From NCBI GenBank assembly GCA_944326465.1, contig CALVEB010000017.1, positions 1 to 41,186 on the forward strand: a stretch of 41,186 bases of DNA. Direction: 5' to 3'. Below are positions 8,390 through 17,951 of this stretch, in pieces; positions within the stretch are counted from its first letter, which is position 1; every line of letters starts with the position of its first letter. The stretch comes from Candidatus Gastranaerophilales bacterium. GTDB taxonomy: Bacteria > Cyanobacteriota > Vampirovibrionia > Gastranaerophilales > Gastranaerophilaceae. The position numbers were made by a program, and so were the translations under genes. The notes beneath the pieces are model-generated. The model was not told where the DNA came from, ran no database searches, and was given only the letters and a program-made list of their open reading frames with translations.

Positions 8390-8429
8390 ATAAAGTTAAA
8401 GAGCAGATTATTATATGAATAGAATACTT

Positions 8430-9551
8430 TTAGCAATTATTTTTTACAAAATCACTTATTTCATAAGCTTCAACAGTACCTACGACTATTTCAAAATCCT
8501 CTATTTCGTCTTGCAATTCCTGTTTCATGTGTGCTAAAAGTCCGGGGATAATTATTTTTCTTGTCTTTACTTTGTTAGCTAGCCCGAATTTTTTCAGAGT
8601 TTTTGCAGCTACCTTAGCTGTAAATTTTTCTGCAGACCATGCTGTTAAAACACTCATCCCGTCAGCAGGGGTTACAACAAGATATGAAGGGACATTCAAA
8701 TTCTCCAATTCTGCTGCTACAGCAAAAAACGTCAGTGCAAAATTCGTTGTCATAAATATAATAGAATTTTCATCAGGATTGTTAAACTCGTATATTTTTG
8801 CTTCAACCTGCAAAGGTTTTTGCGGATCTGTAAATATATTCTGACGCAATGTAATCAGTGTCGAAAATAAAGCCTCATCAAAATCCGTAAAAACAAGCAT
8901 ATTTGCATATTTACATATATAATAACTTGCCTGCGCACATACCTCTTCCGCATTAATGCCGCTTTCAAATTTTACATAAACAGGCTCTGAAAAATTTTCA
9001 TCCTTTTCTTTTATCGCGCGGGTTCGAATATTTATAAGATTCTCCTTCGTTAACTTAAAAGTCTCACAGGTGGCATTTTTCAAAGGTAATCTTAAAAAAT
9101 CCTCTTCCTTAATCCAGCGCAAAGATGTCGAAACATCACTGTCGCAGTTTTTTATTATAACAAGATCTACTTTATATTTTTCATTTACACGCGTAATTTC
9201 AAAGCTTTCAAGCCGTTTAATTTTATCGGCAAAATCCGGCGCATGCATATCCAATTCAACAGCAAAAGCCGTCGGATTTATAAAAGTTTTTTCATGCCTG
9301 TAAAGTACATTCTCGCCGCCTATTTTCAAACCGTCTATCTCAACTGTTTTTTGCGGCTGTTTTCTGCTGTGCAAAAATTTTTCTTTTAATTCTTCGGGGG
9401 CAAACGGGCAATCAGATATATCAACCTGATTTTTAGCAAGTTTCAGCGCAAACGCCATGCAGGTAGGCTGTTTACAAAGCTTACAATTAGTATGCTCAGC
9501 TTTTTTAGCTGCCGGAAGATATTTGAAAATTTGTAATCCCGATAATTCCAT
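8430..9551 (-). CDS. Corrinoid iron-sulfur protein large subunit-like (AcsC-like)
   Basis: A 373-residue relative of AcsC/CdhE, the large subunit of the CFeSP that carries the methyl-cobamide in the Wood-Ljungdahl pathway. The N-terminus has the 4Fe-4S motif C-X2-C-X4-C-X16-C (TNCKLCKQPTC to ISDCP). The RHEKTF-NP segment matches the family. The C-terminus keeps the corrinoid-domain sequence DGMSVLTAWSAEKF and IPGLLAHMKQELQDEI. It is about 70 residues shorter than usual AcsC, and the loss appears to be in the middle (TIM-barrel) part. It starts with TAATG overlap on the acsD-like gene and GGAGG upstream. No CODH, ACS or methyltransferase gene is in the window, so its methyl donor and acceptor are unknown. 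Confidence 0.85.
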   Translation of the reverse strand: MELSGLQIFKYLPAAKKAEHTNCKLCKQPTCMAFALKLAKNQVDISDCPFAPEELKEKFLHSRKQPQKTVEIDGLKIGGENVLYRHEKTFINPTAFAVELDMHAPDFADKIKRLESFEITRVNEKYKVDLVIIKNCDSDVSTSLRWIKEEDFLRLPLKNATCETFKLTKENLINIRTRAIKEKDENFSEPVYVKFESGINAEEVCAQASYYICKYANMLVFTDFDEALFSTLITLRQNIFTDPQKPLQVEAKIYEFNNPDENSIIFMTTNFALTFFAVAAELENLNVPSYLVVTPADGMSVLTAWSAEKFTAKVAAKTLKKFGLANKVKTRKIIIPGLLAHMKQELQDEIEDFEIVVGTVEAYEISDFVKNNC

Positions 9552-10321
9552 TAGACCTCCAAACCTTTAATAATACCAACATTTGGAGGATAATTAAGAA
9601 CAACATAATCTGCTCCTGCCGCCGCAACAGCAGAAGCTGCAGATATTTCGTAATAAATCGCACGTTTTCTCTGCTCTCCATAGCTTGCAGGGAAATTGTC
9701 GGTTTTAGCTTCTTTTGTTTTCAAAGATTCTTCGGCGGCAAACGATATCACTGGCAGGTTTAAATATTCGTCATCGTTCTCAAGCTTGATTTTTTCCATT
9801 ATGCTATAACCGTATTCAAATCCGTACCCGAGCCCTCCAATATCAGTATCAATTATGATATTTTCAAGCGGCAGTCCGGCATCAGAAACCAGAATATTCA
9901 TTTCTTTAGCCAGATTTATATCAATAGGTGTTCTTATTACAAGTTTATGTCCGCCTTTTATGACGTGTGGTGTAATCTCTTTATAAGTATTTTCATTTAC
10001 AAATGCAATTATGCATTGTCTATCAAGTGTATTAATCAAAGCCGGCAGCAATTTACTATCAATACTATCATTATTAACACCTCTTATCATAAGCGGTTTA
10101 GTGATAAATGGCAAAAGTTTTTTCAGTAATTCTACAGCCTTATCTATCTCGTTTTCCGTATTTATATTGAACTTTAATCCGAGAATATCACACGGAACAG
10201 CCTGCGCCATAGCAAGTAATTTTTCAGAGATATTCGTCCTGTAATAATCTTTTACGATATCAAATCCGTCATCTATATTAAATACAGGTACTTCAAGAAT
10301 AACTTTAAGCTTGTCTTTCAC
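9551..10321 (-). CDS. Corrinoid iron-sulfur protein small subunit-like (AcsD-like)
   Basis: A 256-residue TIM-barrel protein of the AcsD/CdhD type, the partner of the CFeSP large subunit. The characteristic stretch [24 protein letters not shown] is present in divided form ([19 protein letters not shown]), with [15 protein letters not shown] before it. Members of the family are usually near 310 residues. This one lacks most of the N-terminal extension and begins close to the first barrel strand ([14 protein letters not shown]). The start is GTG at 10321, 17 bases inside the end of ftsH, with no clear ribosome site, so it probably depends on translation of ftsH. It overlaps the AcsC-like gene by one base. 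See that entry for the missing partners. Confidence 0.85.
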   Translation of the reverse strand: MKDKLKVILEVPVFNIDDGFDIVKDYYRTNISEKLLAMAQAVPCDILGLKFNINTENEIDKAVELLKKLLPFITKPLMIRGVNNDSIDSKLLPALINTLDRQCIIAFVNENTYKEITPHVIKGGHKLVIRTPIDINLAKEMNILVSDAGLPLENIIIDTDIGGLGYGFEYGYSIMEKIKLENDDEYLNLPVISFAAEESLKTKEAKTDNFPASYGEQRKRAIYYEISAASAVAAAGADYVVLNYPPNVGIIKGLEV

Positions 10322-12203
10322 TTCTGACTCTGTCCATTATTTCTTCAAATTCTTTTTCATCAATAGTTTCTTTTTCCAGAAGTTCTCTTGAAATAGCTTC
10401 AAGCATATCTCTGTTTTCAATGAGTAAATTTTTAGCTATCTCATATCTTTCATCTATGATGCGTTTCATCTCTTCATCTATTTCATAAGCAATTTGTTCG
10501 GAGTAATCGCGTTGATGTCCGAAATCTCTGCCCATAAAAACATTTTCCTGATTTTTGCCGTAAGTCATGTGTCCGAGTTTATCAGACATGCCCCATGCCG
10601 TAACCATTTTTCTTGCGATATTTGTTACATTGGTAAGATCTTGAGAAGCACCTGTGCTGACTTTATCAGGCCCGTATACGATTTCTTCTGCTGCGCGTCC
10701 GCCCAGTGATACAGTAATTTCAGCAAGCAGTTTTGCTTTGCTTGTATGAACACGTTCATCTTTAGGTCTTGTCCACGTTATACCGAGAGCCCATCCGCGC
10801 GGAATAATAGAAACCTTGTGTAATTCATTTCCGTCTTTAACCAGTTTTGCAATTAAAGCATGACCGACTTCGTGATATGAAGTTAATTCTTTATCTTCAT
10901 CCGTCATAACTTTACTTTTCTTTTCTATACCGGCTATAACACGATCTATTGAGTTATCGACATCTTCCATTGAAATACTTGATTTATTATTACGTGCCGC
11001 AAGCAGTGCTGATTCATTCAACAGATTCTGCAAATCCGCACCGGTAAATCCAGGGGTGCGTTTTGCAAGGATTTTCAAATCAACTTCACTGTCAAGCTGT
11101 TTATTTTTAGCATGCACGCGCAAAATTTCTTCTCTGCCTTTTACATCCGGCGCATTGATATAAATTTGTCTGTCAAAACGTCCCGGTCTCAGTAAGGCAT
11201 TATCAAGAATATCAGGTCTATTCGTTGCAGCAATAACAATTATATTTGTATTTTCATCAAACCCGTCCATTTCAACGAGTAACTGGTTAAGAGTTTGCTC
11301 ACGTTCATCGTGCCCTCCGCCTAAACCTGCACCGCGCTGACGTCCGACTGCATCAATTTCATCAATAAATATAATACATGGCTGATGTTTTTTAGCCTGA
11401 TCAAATAAATCTCTTACACGGCTTGCCCCGACGCCGACAAACATTTCAACAAAATCAGAACCGCTTATTGAAAAGAACGGAACACCTGCTTCGCCGGCAA
11501 CAGCTTTAGCCATCAAAGTTTTACCTGTCCCCGGAGGGCCTACAAGAAGTACACCTTTAGGAATTCTTGCGCCGAGTTTTAAATATTTAGCGCCGTTTTT
11601 CAAAAAGTCAACTATTTCTTCCAGTTCTTTCTTTTCTTCATCAATACCGGCAACATCTTTGAATGTTGTTTTAACTTTGCTGTCCAACATCATTTTAGCT
11701 TTGCTTTTGCCAAAGGACATTGCCTGTGAGCCGCCTGCCTGAATACTTTTTGCCATCACAACAAGGAAGATAATAAATAATAACGGCAACAGTAATGAGC
11801 CTAAAATACCCATTAATTGAGAACCGTCTTCCGGCTTAATAACAGTAAGTTCAGCATCAGAGGCTTCCAATTTTTTCATCAGATCAGGATCATTTGGAGT
11901 AAGCACTTTATACTGCACAACCGGTACTTTTTTTTCTACAGCAACACCGAACGGATTTTGTGCTGTCATAGCTGTATCAGTGGCTTGAGTCTCGGCTTCC
12001 GGCTGTACTTTTGGTACCGCTATTAAAAAATCATGCGCTTTTTTAATAGTTTTGAATTCATTATTATTTAATCTTTCCAAAAAGTTAGAATATGAAATTT
12101 CAGTTGTACTGGTGTTAGGACCGGCCAAAAAGACTGATGATATAAACACTAAAGCAACTATTGCCAAAACAATATACATTCCTGCTGATTGATTTTTATT
12201 CAT
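10305..12203 (-). CDS. ftsH: ATP-dependent zinc metalloprotease FtsH
   Basis: A 632-residue inner-membrane AAA+ protease that degrades misassembled membrane proteins and regulators. Two membrane segments (about 9-28 and 132-151) flank a periplasmic domain. The AAA module has Walker A GPPGTGKT (222-229), the pore loop MFVG (254-257), Walker [10 protein letters not shown] and the second region of homology [19 protein letters not shown] in divided form. The protease domain has the zinc motif HEVGH (444-448). Length and all key residues are normal. GAGGGT precedes the ATG. It is divergent from rsmI and heads a transcript that continues into the acsD-like and acsC-like genes. Confidence 0.97.
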   Translation of the reverse strand: MNKNQSAGMYIVLAIVALVFISSVFLAGPNTSTTEISYSNFLERLNNNEFKTIKKAHDFLIAVPKVQPEAETQATDTAMTAQNPFGVAVEKKVPVVQYKVLTPNDPDLMKKLEASDAELTVIKPEDGSQLMGILGSLLLPLLFIIFLVVMAKSIQAGGSQAMSFGKSKAKMMLDSKVKTTFKDVAGIDEEKKELEEIVDFLKNGAKYLKLGARIPKGVLLVGPPGTGKTLMAKAVAGEAGVPFFSISGSDFVEMFVGVGASRVRDLFDQAKKHQPCIIFIDEIDAVGRQRGAGLGGGHDEREQTLNQLLVEMDGFDENTNIIVIAATNRPDILDNALLRPGRFDRQIYINAPDVKGREEILRVHAKNKQLDSEVDLKILAKRTPGFTGADLQNLLNESALLAARNNKSSISMEDVDNSIDRVIAGIEKKSKVMTDEDKELTSYHEVGHALIAKLVKDGNELHKVSIIPRGWALGITWTRPKDERVHTSKAKLLAEITVSLGGRAAEEIVYGPDKVSTGASQDLTNVTNIARKMVTAWGMSDKLGHMTYGKNQENVFMGRDFGHQRDYSEQIAYEIDEEMKRIIDERYEIAKNLLIENRDMLEAISRELLEKETIDEKEFEEIMDRVRSERQA

Positions 12204-12235
12204 TATAAACCCTCATCTTAATCTGTCATAAAATC

Positions 12236-12241
12236 ATTATA
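12236..12241 (-). promoter_or_regulatory. -10 element of the ftsH promoter
   Basis: On the minus strand a consensus TATAAT preceded by TG lies 33 bases upstream of the ftsH ATG. The -35 region is T-rich without a good TTGACA match, so only the -10 is proposed. Confidence 0.5.
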
Positions 12242-12272
12242 CACTAAAAAAACAAACAAAAACATCAACAGA

Positions 12273-12300
12273 TTGAAAAAATTTTTAAATATGGTATACT
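12273..12300 (+). promoter_or_regulatory. rsmI promoter, predicted leaderless start
   Basis: TTGAAA (12273-12278), a 16-base spacer ending in TGG, and TATACT (12295-12300). Only six bases separate the -10 from the ATG at 12307, so transcription should begin at or next to the start codon and the mRNA would have no ribosome-binding leader. Confidence 0.65.
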
Positions 12301-12306
12301 TGCAAT

Positions 12307-13119
12307 ATGAAAGAATATGATTTTTACATTGTGCCTACACCGATCGGCAATCTGGGGGATATGACTTTTCGCGCTATAGAAACACTTAAAAGTGTTGACA
12401 TAATAGCATGCGAAGATATGCGCGTTACGCAAAAACTTCTTAATCATTTTGATATAAAGACAAAATGTATTTCTTATCATAAATTTAATGAAAAAGAACG
12501 TGTTGAGCAAATGCTTTCTTTTTTACGCGACGGCAAAAAAATAGCGCTGGTATCTGATGCCGGCACCCCTTTATTTTGTGATCCGGGAGCTGTTATTGTT
12601 AAAGAATTGAGAAAAAACGGATTTTCTGTAACTTCTCTTGCCGGCGCCAACGCGGCCGCAACTTTTTTGTCCCAGATTTCCCGTGATGATGAAGATTTTT
12701 TCTTTAAAGGTTTTCTGCCAAAATCAAGACAGCAGATAGAAAATCTTTTAAGAAAATACCGCGGGACAGATATTGTTTTTTATGAGTCGCCTAACCGCCT
12801 GCTAAGTACTCTTGAAACGATTTCTTCATGCCGGCAGAATCCTTGTATTGCAGTCGGACGCGAACTTACTAAGGTATTTGAAGAAATAGTGGTTGATGAA
12901 TGCGATAAAGTTATTGAGCATTTTAAAACTAATATTTTAAAAGGTGAGATTGTTGCCGTTGTGTTTCGTGACAAAGCAGACAGAGAAGAAATTGATACTG
13001 AGGAAAAGATTGCAGCGCTTCAAGCAAAAGGCTTTAAAGCTAAAGAAATAGCTGCAATACTTTCTGCCCTATACGGATTAAACAAAAATGAAGTTTATAA
13101 AAACATAATTAAAAATTAA
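12307..13119 (+). CDS. rsmI: 16S rRNA (cytidine(1402)-2'-O)-methyltransferase
   Basis: A 270-residue tetrapyrrole-methylase-fold SAM enzyme that 2'-O-methylates C1402 in the 30S decoding centre. The N-terminal YIVPTPIGNLGDMTFRAIE, DIIACEDMRVT and ALVSDAGTPLFCDPGA are diagnostic of RsmI. The C-terminal helical domain is also present, and length is normal. There is no Shine-Dalgarno sequence, and the -10 hexamer ends six bases before the ATG, so this gene is probably read from a leaderless transcript. It is divergent from ftsH. bamA, 95 bases downstream, has its own promoter. Confidence 0.95.
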   Translation: MKEYDFYIVPTPIGNLGDMTFRAIETLKSVDIIACEDMRVTQKLLNHFDIKTKCISYHKFNEKERVEQMLSFLRDGKKIALVSDAGTPLFCDPGAVIVKELRKNGFSVTSLAGANAAATFLSQISRDDEDFFFKGFLPKSRQQIENLLRKYRGTDIVFYESPNRLLSTLETISSCRQNPCIAVGRELTKVFEEIVVDECDKVIEHFKTNILKGEIVAVVFRDKADREEIDTEEKIAALQAKGFKAKEIAAILSALYGLNKNEVYKNIIKN

Positions 13120-13141
13120 TGTTAATTTTAATTTACGTGTT

Positions 13142-13169
13142 TTTACTTTTTATATTTTAATGATATAAT
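13142..13169 (+). promoter_or_regulatory. bamA promoter
   Basis: TTTACT (13142-13147), a 16-base spacer and a consensus TATAAT (13164-13169), 45 bases upstream of the bamA start. It lies in the 95-base gap after rsmI. Confidence 0.55.
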
Positions 13170-13214
13170 GTTTTTAGGAATTGACACAATTGAAGTTTTA
13201 AGGACAAGATTTTC

Positions 13215-15131
13215 TTGAGGTTATTATCAAACAAGTTATATAAAAAAATACTTATAATTTTGGCGCTGACAGTAATTACATTCCCAGTAAAATCTTATGG
13301 CGCTGATGATTTCTGGGGTGAACACTCATCCGGCGAACCGGCGGAAGTTGAGTTTGATGAAACATCCGTTAAAACTGCTAAAACTATTAAGGCTATTGAA
13401 ATTCACGGACTTAATGTTATTAGTCAGGATCTTGTCATGCAAAAATTAACTATGCATGCCGGTGATGAATACAATAAAGAAACACTGCAAAATGATTTGA
13501 AAAGTATTTATGACATGGGATTTTTCTCAGAAAAAATGAAGGCTATACCGGTGACGAATTCCGATGGAACTGTCACCATAAAAATTATTCTTGAGGAAAA
13601 TGCTCCGATAACAGATTTTACAATTGAAGGTAACACTGTTGTTTCGACCGAAGAAATTCTGCAATTCCTTTTGCCGTTGAAAGGCAAACCGCAAAATATA
13701 ACAGAAATTAACAGTGCAATTGTAAAAATTCAAAATCTGTATACAGAAAAAGGTTATATCTTAGCACGTGTTGATTCCGTGACAGATGATCCGGACGGTA
13801 CTGTAAATATCAGCCTTAAAGAAGGTACAATTGATAAAATTATGATTGCCGGTAATGAAAAAACAAAAGATTATATTATTGAACGTAATATTTTGACAGA
13901 ACCGGGTACAATTTATAACGAAAATCAGATAAAAGAAGATCTTGTAAGATTATATGCGACTCAGGCTTTTAAAGATGTAACAAGAGAGATCGAACCGAGT
14001 ACCGAAGATCCTGATATGTATGATATTACAATCAAGGTTGAAGAACAGAGAACAGCAAACCTTTCAGTTGGCGGCGGTGTTGATACGGTAACAGGTTTGT
14101 TCGGATCTGTCGGTATTGCTGATAACAACTTTAAAGGCAGAAACGAAAGACTCGCTCTTAATGTTTTAGCCGGTACCGGTGTAATCTTAAATGATGCCTC
14201 CATTCAGCGTCGTATGAATTTGCAGGCTGAATTGAGCTATTATCTGCCGTATTTCTTTAATGCAGATACATCTTTGTTAAACAAAATTTATTATAGAGAT
14301 TTCGGAAGCTATCAGGTTCCGCTCGCAATTGAACGTAGACTGGGGGCAGAAGTTACTGTTGCTCACCGTATGAAATTCAATAAGCATGTAACTTCAACAT
14401 TCTCACTCGGGGTTGAAAATGTTCATGTTTCAGAAGGTGATTTCGGTAAAATCTCAAGTCTTTACAACAGATACAATGTCCCGATTACTGAACGTGCAAA
14501 ACAGCTTGACGGCGGACTGTTCCTTTCTTTAAGTCCGGCAATGATATTTGATACACGTGACAACGCCACTGTTACAAGAAAAGGTACAATGGCAAGTATA
14601 AGATTTGATGAAGAAATCGGACTTAACGGATTAGACAAAACTCACGGTAAATTAACCGGTATGATTAAACAATATATTCCTGTCGGTAAGAAGTCATCTT
14701 TGTCTTTCACTGCTAAAGCCGGCGGAAAAATTCACGGTGATGAAATGCCTGATGTAATGGCATACCGTTTAGGTGGTCCTTATACTATCAGAGGGTTCAA
14801 GATGAGTGGTGTTGGTACCGGTGATGCTTTTGTCATGGGGTCTGCTGAATTTGCTACTCCAATACCGTTCTTGGACCGAACAAAAATTAAATTCCTTAAC
14901 AACCTGAGATTTACAATGTTTATTGATGCAGGTAAAATATTTAATAATACAATTAGTGATACATTATATGACAGACCCGGTTACGCCGTCGCAGCCGGTG
15001 TCGGTTTGAAACTATATATACCGGGCATGGGACCGCTTTCAATCGATTATGGTATTCCGCTTACCAATCCGGGTGACAACGGCAACCCGAACGGTTACTT
15101 CACTTTTGGTGTCGGCGATTTGATGTACTAA
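13215..15131 (+). CDS. bamA: Outer-membrane assembly protein BamA (Omp85), three POTRA domains
   Basis: A 638-residue Omp85 protein that inserts beta-barrel proteins into the outer membrane. The signal peptide is residues 1-29 (KKILIILALTVITFPVKSYGA). Three POTRA domains (about 57-128, 132-203, 206-277) precede a 16-strand barrel with the conserved RGF of loop 6 (YTIRGFKMSG). Proteobacterial BamA has five POTRA domains; three is the cyanobacterial and plastid arrangement, which supports the proposed lineage. The start is TTG at 13215 with AAGGA upstream. No ATG gives an intact signal peptide. skp follows 20 bases later, as in many diderms. Confidence 0.93.
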   Translation: MRLLSNKLYKKILIILALTVITFPVKSYGADDFWGEHSSGEPAEVEFDETSVKTAKTIKAIEIHGLNVISQDLVMQKLTMHAGDEYNKETLQNDLKSIYDMGFFSEKMKAIPVTNSDGTVTIKIILEENAPITDFTIEGNTVVSTEEILQFLLPLKGKPQNITEINSAIVKIQNLYTEKGYILARVDSVTDDPDGTVNISLKEGTIDKIMIAGNEKTKDYIIERNILTEPGTIYNENQIKEDLVRLYATQAFKDVTREIEPSTEDPDMYDITIKVEEQRTANLSVGGGVDTVTGLFGSVGIADNNFKGRNERLALNVLAGTGVILNDASIQRRMNLQAELSYYLPYFFNADTSLLNKIYYRDFGSYQVPLAIERRLGAEVTVAHRMKFNKHVTSTFSLGVENVHVSEGDFGKISSLYNRYNVPITERAKQLDGGLFLSLSPAMIFDTRDNATVTRKGTMASIRFDEEIGLNGLDKTHGKLTGMIKQYIPVGKKSSLSFTAKAGGKIHGDEMPDVMAYRLGGPYTIRGFKMSGVGTGDAFVMGSAEFATPIPFLDRTKIKFLNNLRFTMFIDAGKIFNNTISDTLYDRPGYAVAAGVGLKLYIPGMGPLSIDYGIPLTNPGDNGNPNGYFTFGVGDLMY

Positions 15132-15151
15132 TAAAAAAACTAGGAGGTTTT

Positions 15152-15601
15152 ATGAAAAACTTAAAATTAGCAGTAGTTACTTTAGGGGTTATCTTACTCG
15201 GAAGTCAGGCATTAGCTGGCGGAGTCGGTTATATTAATTACCAGAAGGTTGTAAACAATTATCCTCTGGCTCAATCCGCGATAAAAGAAATTGATGCAAA
15301 AGCTTTGGAAAGACAACAATTTATGATCGATAAAGAAAAACAATACAAAGCTTTGAGTACTCCTGTTCAAAAACAAAATTTTGAAGAAACAACTTCACGC
15401 GAATTAAAAGCAAAAGACGATGCTTTAATGAAACTACAGGCTCAAAAAGAAGAATTAATTTCAAACAAAATTCAGGCAGCAGCAAAACAAGTTCTTGTAG
15501 AACAAAAGCTTGACGCAATTGTTGATTACAGAACAATTTTTGTCGGCGGCGTTGATGTAAGCGATTTAGTTATTCAAAAATTAAAAAGCGGTCAAATTTA
15601 G
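15152..15601 (+). CDS. skp: Skp/OmpH-family periplasmic chaperone
   Basis: A 149-residue secreted protein that would hold unfolded outer-membrane proteins in the periplasm and deliver them to BamA. The signal peptide ends at ALA-G (about residue 23), followed by the family start GYINYQKVVNNYPLAQ and a long charged helix (about 45-110) that forms the tentacle-like coiled coil. The C-terminal strand region returns to the base (LDAIVDYRTIFVGGVDVSD). A strong AGGAGG lies 5 bases before the ATG. It is in the same transcript as bamA. Confidence 0.88.
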   Translation: MKNLKLAVVTLGVILLGSQALAGGVGYINYQKVVNNYPLAQSAIKEIDAKALERQQFMIDKEKQYKALSTPVQKQNFEETTSRELKAKDDALMKLQAQKEELISNKIQAAAKQVLVEQKLDAIVDYRTIFVGGVDVSDLVIQKLKSGQI

Positions 15602-15609
15602 TTTTACGA

Positions 15610-15640
15610 CGGCAGGCAAACGGTTAACAGCAGCCTGCCG
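15610..15640 (+). terminator. Hairpin after skp, weak terminator or attenuator
   Basis: An 8-bp GC-rich stem (CGGCAGGC, 15610-15617, with 15633-15640) encloses a 15-base loop. It is followed by CTTTAAC rather than a proper T-run, so it may only partly separate bamA-skp from the phosphorylase gene or stabilise the skp mRNA 3' end. Confidence 0.45.
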
Positions 15641-15669
15641 CTTTAACAGGTTTAAAAAAGGAGACATCC

Positions 15670-16440
15670 ATGAAATACTCTCATGACGGAGAACAGTATC
15701 ATATCGGATTAAAAGAAGGTGATGTCGGTAAATATGTTATTTTGCCGGGAGATCCTAAACGATGCAAAAAAATAGCGGAATATTTTGATGATGCCAAACT
15801 CGTTGCAGACAACCGTGAATATACAACTTATACAGGTTATCTTAACGGAGAAAAGGTGAGTGTAACTTCAACGGGAATAGGCGGTCCTTCTGCTGCTATT
15901 GCACTGGAAGAACTCGTAAATATCGGGGCAGAAACATTTATCAGGGTCGGAACCTGCGGCGGAATTGATATTAATGTAAAAGGCGGCGATATAGTAATTG
16001 CAACGGGCGCTGTCAGAATGGAAGGCACCAGCAAAGAATATGCTCCGATAGAATTTCCGGCTGTGGCTGATATTGATATTGTTAATGCTTTGACTACCGC
16101 TGCAAAGTCAGCCGGCGGGGAGTTCCACAGAGGCATTGTCCAGTGTAAGGATTCTTTTTATGGACAGCATTCTCCTGAAAAAATGCCTGTAAGTTATGAA
16201 CTCGTTGATAAATGGGATGCCTGGAAAAGGCTCGGGTGTCTTGCGTCAGAAATGGAATCTGCTGCACTTTTTGTCGTTGCAAGTTTCAGAAAAGTCAAAA
16301 TCGGCTCAGTATTTTTGACTGTTGCAAATCAGGAAAGAGAAAAAGAAGGGTTGGAAAATCCGGTTGTTCATGATACAGATAAAGCAATACGCACTGCAAT
16401 TGAAGCAATAAAAATCCTTATTAACAAAAGCAAGGAGTAA
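15670..16440 (+). CDS. udp: Uridine phosphorylase
   Basis: A 256-residue nucleoside phosphorylase of the PNP/UDP family that splits uridine with phosphate into uracil and ribose 1-phosphate for salvage. The phosphate-binding GDPKR near the N-terminus, the [17 protein letters not shown] segment, VGTCGGI and the ribose-binding EMESAALF motif are all present. [15 protein letters not shown] is the insert that marks the uridine-specific branch. Length is normal. It has a GGAG ribosome site and is followed after 2 bases by the FlhA-C-like gene, so the two are probably co-transcribed. Confidence 0.92.
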   Translation: MKYSHDGEQYHIGLKEGDVGKYVILPGDPKRCKKIAEYFDDAKLVADNREYTTYTGYLNGEKVSVTSTGIGGPSAAIALEELVNIGAETFIRVGTCGGIDINVKGGDIVIATGAVRMEGTSKEYAPIEFPAVADIDIVNALTTAAKSAGGEFHRGIVQCKDSFYGQHSPEKMPVSYELVDKWDAWKRLGCLASEMESAALFVVASFRKVKIGSVFLTVANQEREKEGLENPVVHDTDKAIRTAIEAIKILINKSKE

Positions 16441-16442
16441 TT

Positions 16443-17918
16443 ATGTTTAACAAAAAAATGCAATATGTGATAAAAACCTGTTCGAGTGAAAATGTTCAGG
16501 AACTTCAAAATTTATTAAACGAAATGTCTATGAATGGCTGGGAATTATACAGCATGCACGAAGTTGAAGCAGATGAAGGGTTTCAATACAATTGCATTTT
16601 TATGATGGAAGCCCCTGATTATGACAGAAATTCCAATTCTGATATAATTAACATCTCAACGTTTAAAAGTCAGATGGAAAAAATGCTTTCACCAAAACTT
16701 ACGCCTTATGAGCAGTGTTTGGAAATTCAGGGTAAAATCAGAGAGCAGAAAAATAAAATAGCCAGAATTAAACAAGAGCTTGAAGGTGAAGCGCCAGCGT
16801 CTGTCGGACGTAAAAAGCTTAATGATAAAATTTCCGCAGGGCTAAAAGAGCTAGATGATTTGAAAGAAAAGCTTGCGCGTGCCACATCTCCGGATGAAAT
16901 GTATTCAAAACTTCAAACAGAAAAGCTCGGAATATATTTGAGCGAAGAAATTCTCGGGTACGTTGATCCTGAACAGGATATAGGTGAAGAAGAACTTGTC
17001 GCAGAAACTGTTAAATCAAGATTAAAACTGACAGAAGAATTAGGGTTTGTAATTCCTAAAATCGTTTTTCAGGATGATGAGGGTCTTAACCCGTATGAAT
17101 TTGCAATACGTATCCGCGGATTGGATGTCTGCAAAGCTCTTGTGTATCCGAATTATGTAATGTATTTTGCCGATGAAATACATATAGATAAAAAAATTAC
17201 AAACGTCATCAATGATATTGATTTTATAACAGGTAAAGATATTGTCTGGATAGAAAAAGAACAGGCAAAAGATTTCTGGGAAAAAGGTATTTCCGGCTGT
17301 CAGTATATCTCACGTGCACTGGAATTTTGTGCGATAAAATATGCTGATGAACTTTTGGATTATAACGAACTCGATAAATATATAGAAGTTGTAAGCCGAA
17401 AAAATGCTTTTCTTGTAGAAAATCTTATACCGGATTATCTTTCTCTTTCGGATTTAAGATTCATCCTGACAAGTTTGATTACCGAGCGTATTTCAATAAA
17501 AGATATCACATATATTTTTGAAAAATTAAATGATTTTGCAGAAGATCATGCAAGAATTGATATTATAAAAAAATTGCGTCTTGCGTTGTCGCGTCAGATA
17601 TGCAAGTCTTTTGCAGATGAAAACGGTGTTATTTCAGCGCTGGAAATTGATGAGGATACTCTTGATGAGCTTACAACAGAAGATTTTGTGGAAGGCGATG
17701 AGGTTGTCAGAATAGATGCTGATTTTGCAGAAAGTCTGGCTCAAAATATAGCAGAAAAAGCAAAAGAATTTAATATGGAACCCGTAAAGCTTATTGTTCC
17801 TATTGACTACAGACAATTAATGTTTACTATATTAAACAATTATTTAAATAATGTAATTGTACTGGCAAGAGAGGAAGTAAGCTGTAATTGTCATTTAGAA
17901 ATTTTATCTCAGATATAG
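16443..17918 (+). CDS. DUF4177-like / coiled-coil / soluble FlhA C-domain-like fusion
   Basis: A 491-residue protein with no signal peptide or membrane helix. Residues 5-54 look like a DUF4177 domain (LQNLLNEMSMNGWELYSM). Residues 85-165 are a charged helical or coiled-coil linker. Residues 158-491 resemble the cytoplasmic domain of the flagellar/type III export gate FlhA: ELGFVIPKIVFQDD (199-212), EFAIRIRGLDVCKALVYPNY in order (219-238), and LIPDYLSLSDLRFILTSL (328-345) followed by RISIKDITYIFEKLNDFA. In real FlhA this domain follows eight membrane helices, which are missing here. No flagellar or secretion gene is nearby; the neighbours are udp and a glucanotransferase. The FlhA match is from remembered family motifs. 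Its function is unknown; a nonameric soluble scaffold is one possibility. Confidence 0.75.
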   Translation: MFNKKMQYVIKTCSSENVQELQNLLNEMSMNGWELYSMHEVEADEGFQYNCIFMMEAPDYDRNSNSDIINISTFKSQMEKMLSPKLTPYEQCLEIQGKIREQKNKIARIKQELEGEAPASVGRKKLNDKISAGLKELDDLKEKLARATSPDEMYSKLQTEKLGIYLSEEILGYVDPEQDIGEEELVAETVKSRLKLTEELGFVIPKIVFQDDEGLNPYEFAIRIRGLDVCKALVYPNYVMYFADEIHIDKKITNVINDIDFITGKDIVWIEKEQAKDFWEKGISGCQYISRALEFCAIKYADELLDYNELDKYIEVVSRKNAFLVENLIPDYLSLSDLRFILTSLITERISIKDITYIFEKLNDFAEDHARIDIIKKLRLALSRQICKSFADENGVISALEIDEDTLDELTTEDFVEGDEVVRIDADFAESLAQNIAEKAKEFNMEPVKLIVPIDYRQLMFTILNNYLNNVIVLAREEVSCNCHLEILSQI

Positions 17919-17951
17919 CAAAAAAAAATTTGTTTGGGAGTTAAGAATAGT

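Noticed and set aside
12265-12510. Minus-strand 81-codon frame over the ftsH-rsmI gap
   Set aside because: It crosses both divergent promoters and the start of rsmI; no ribosome site.
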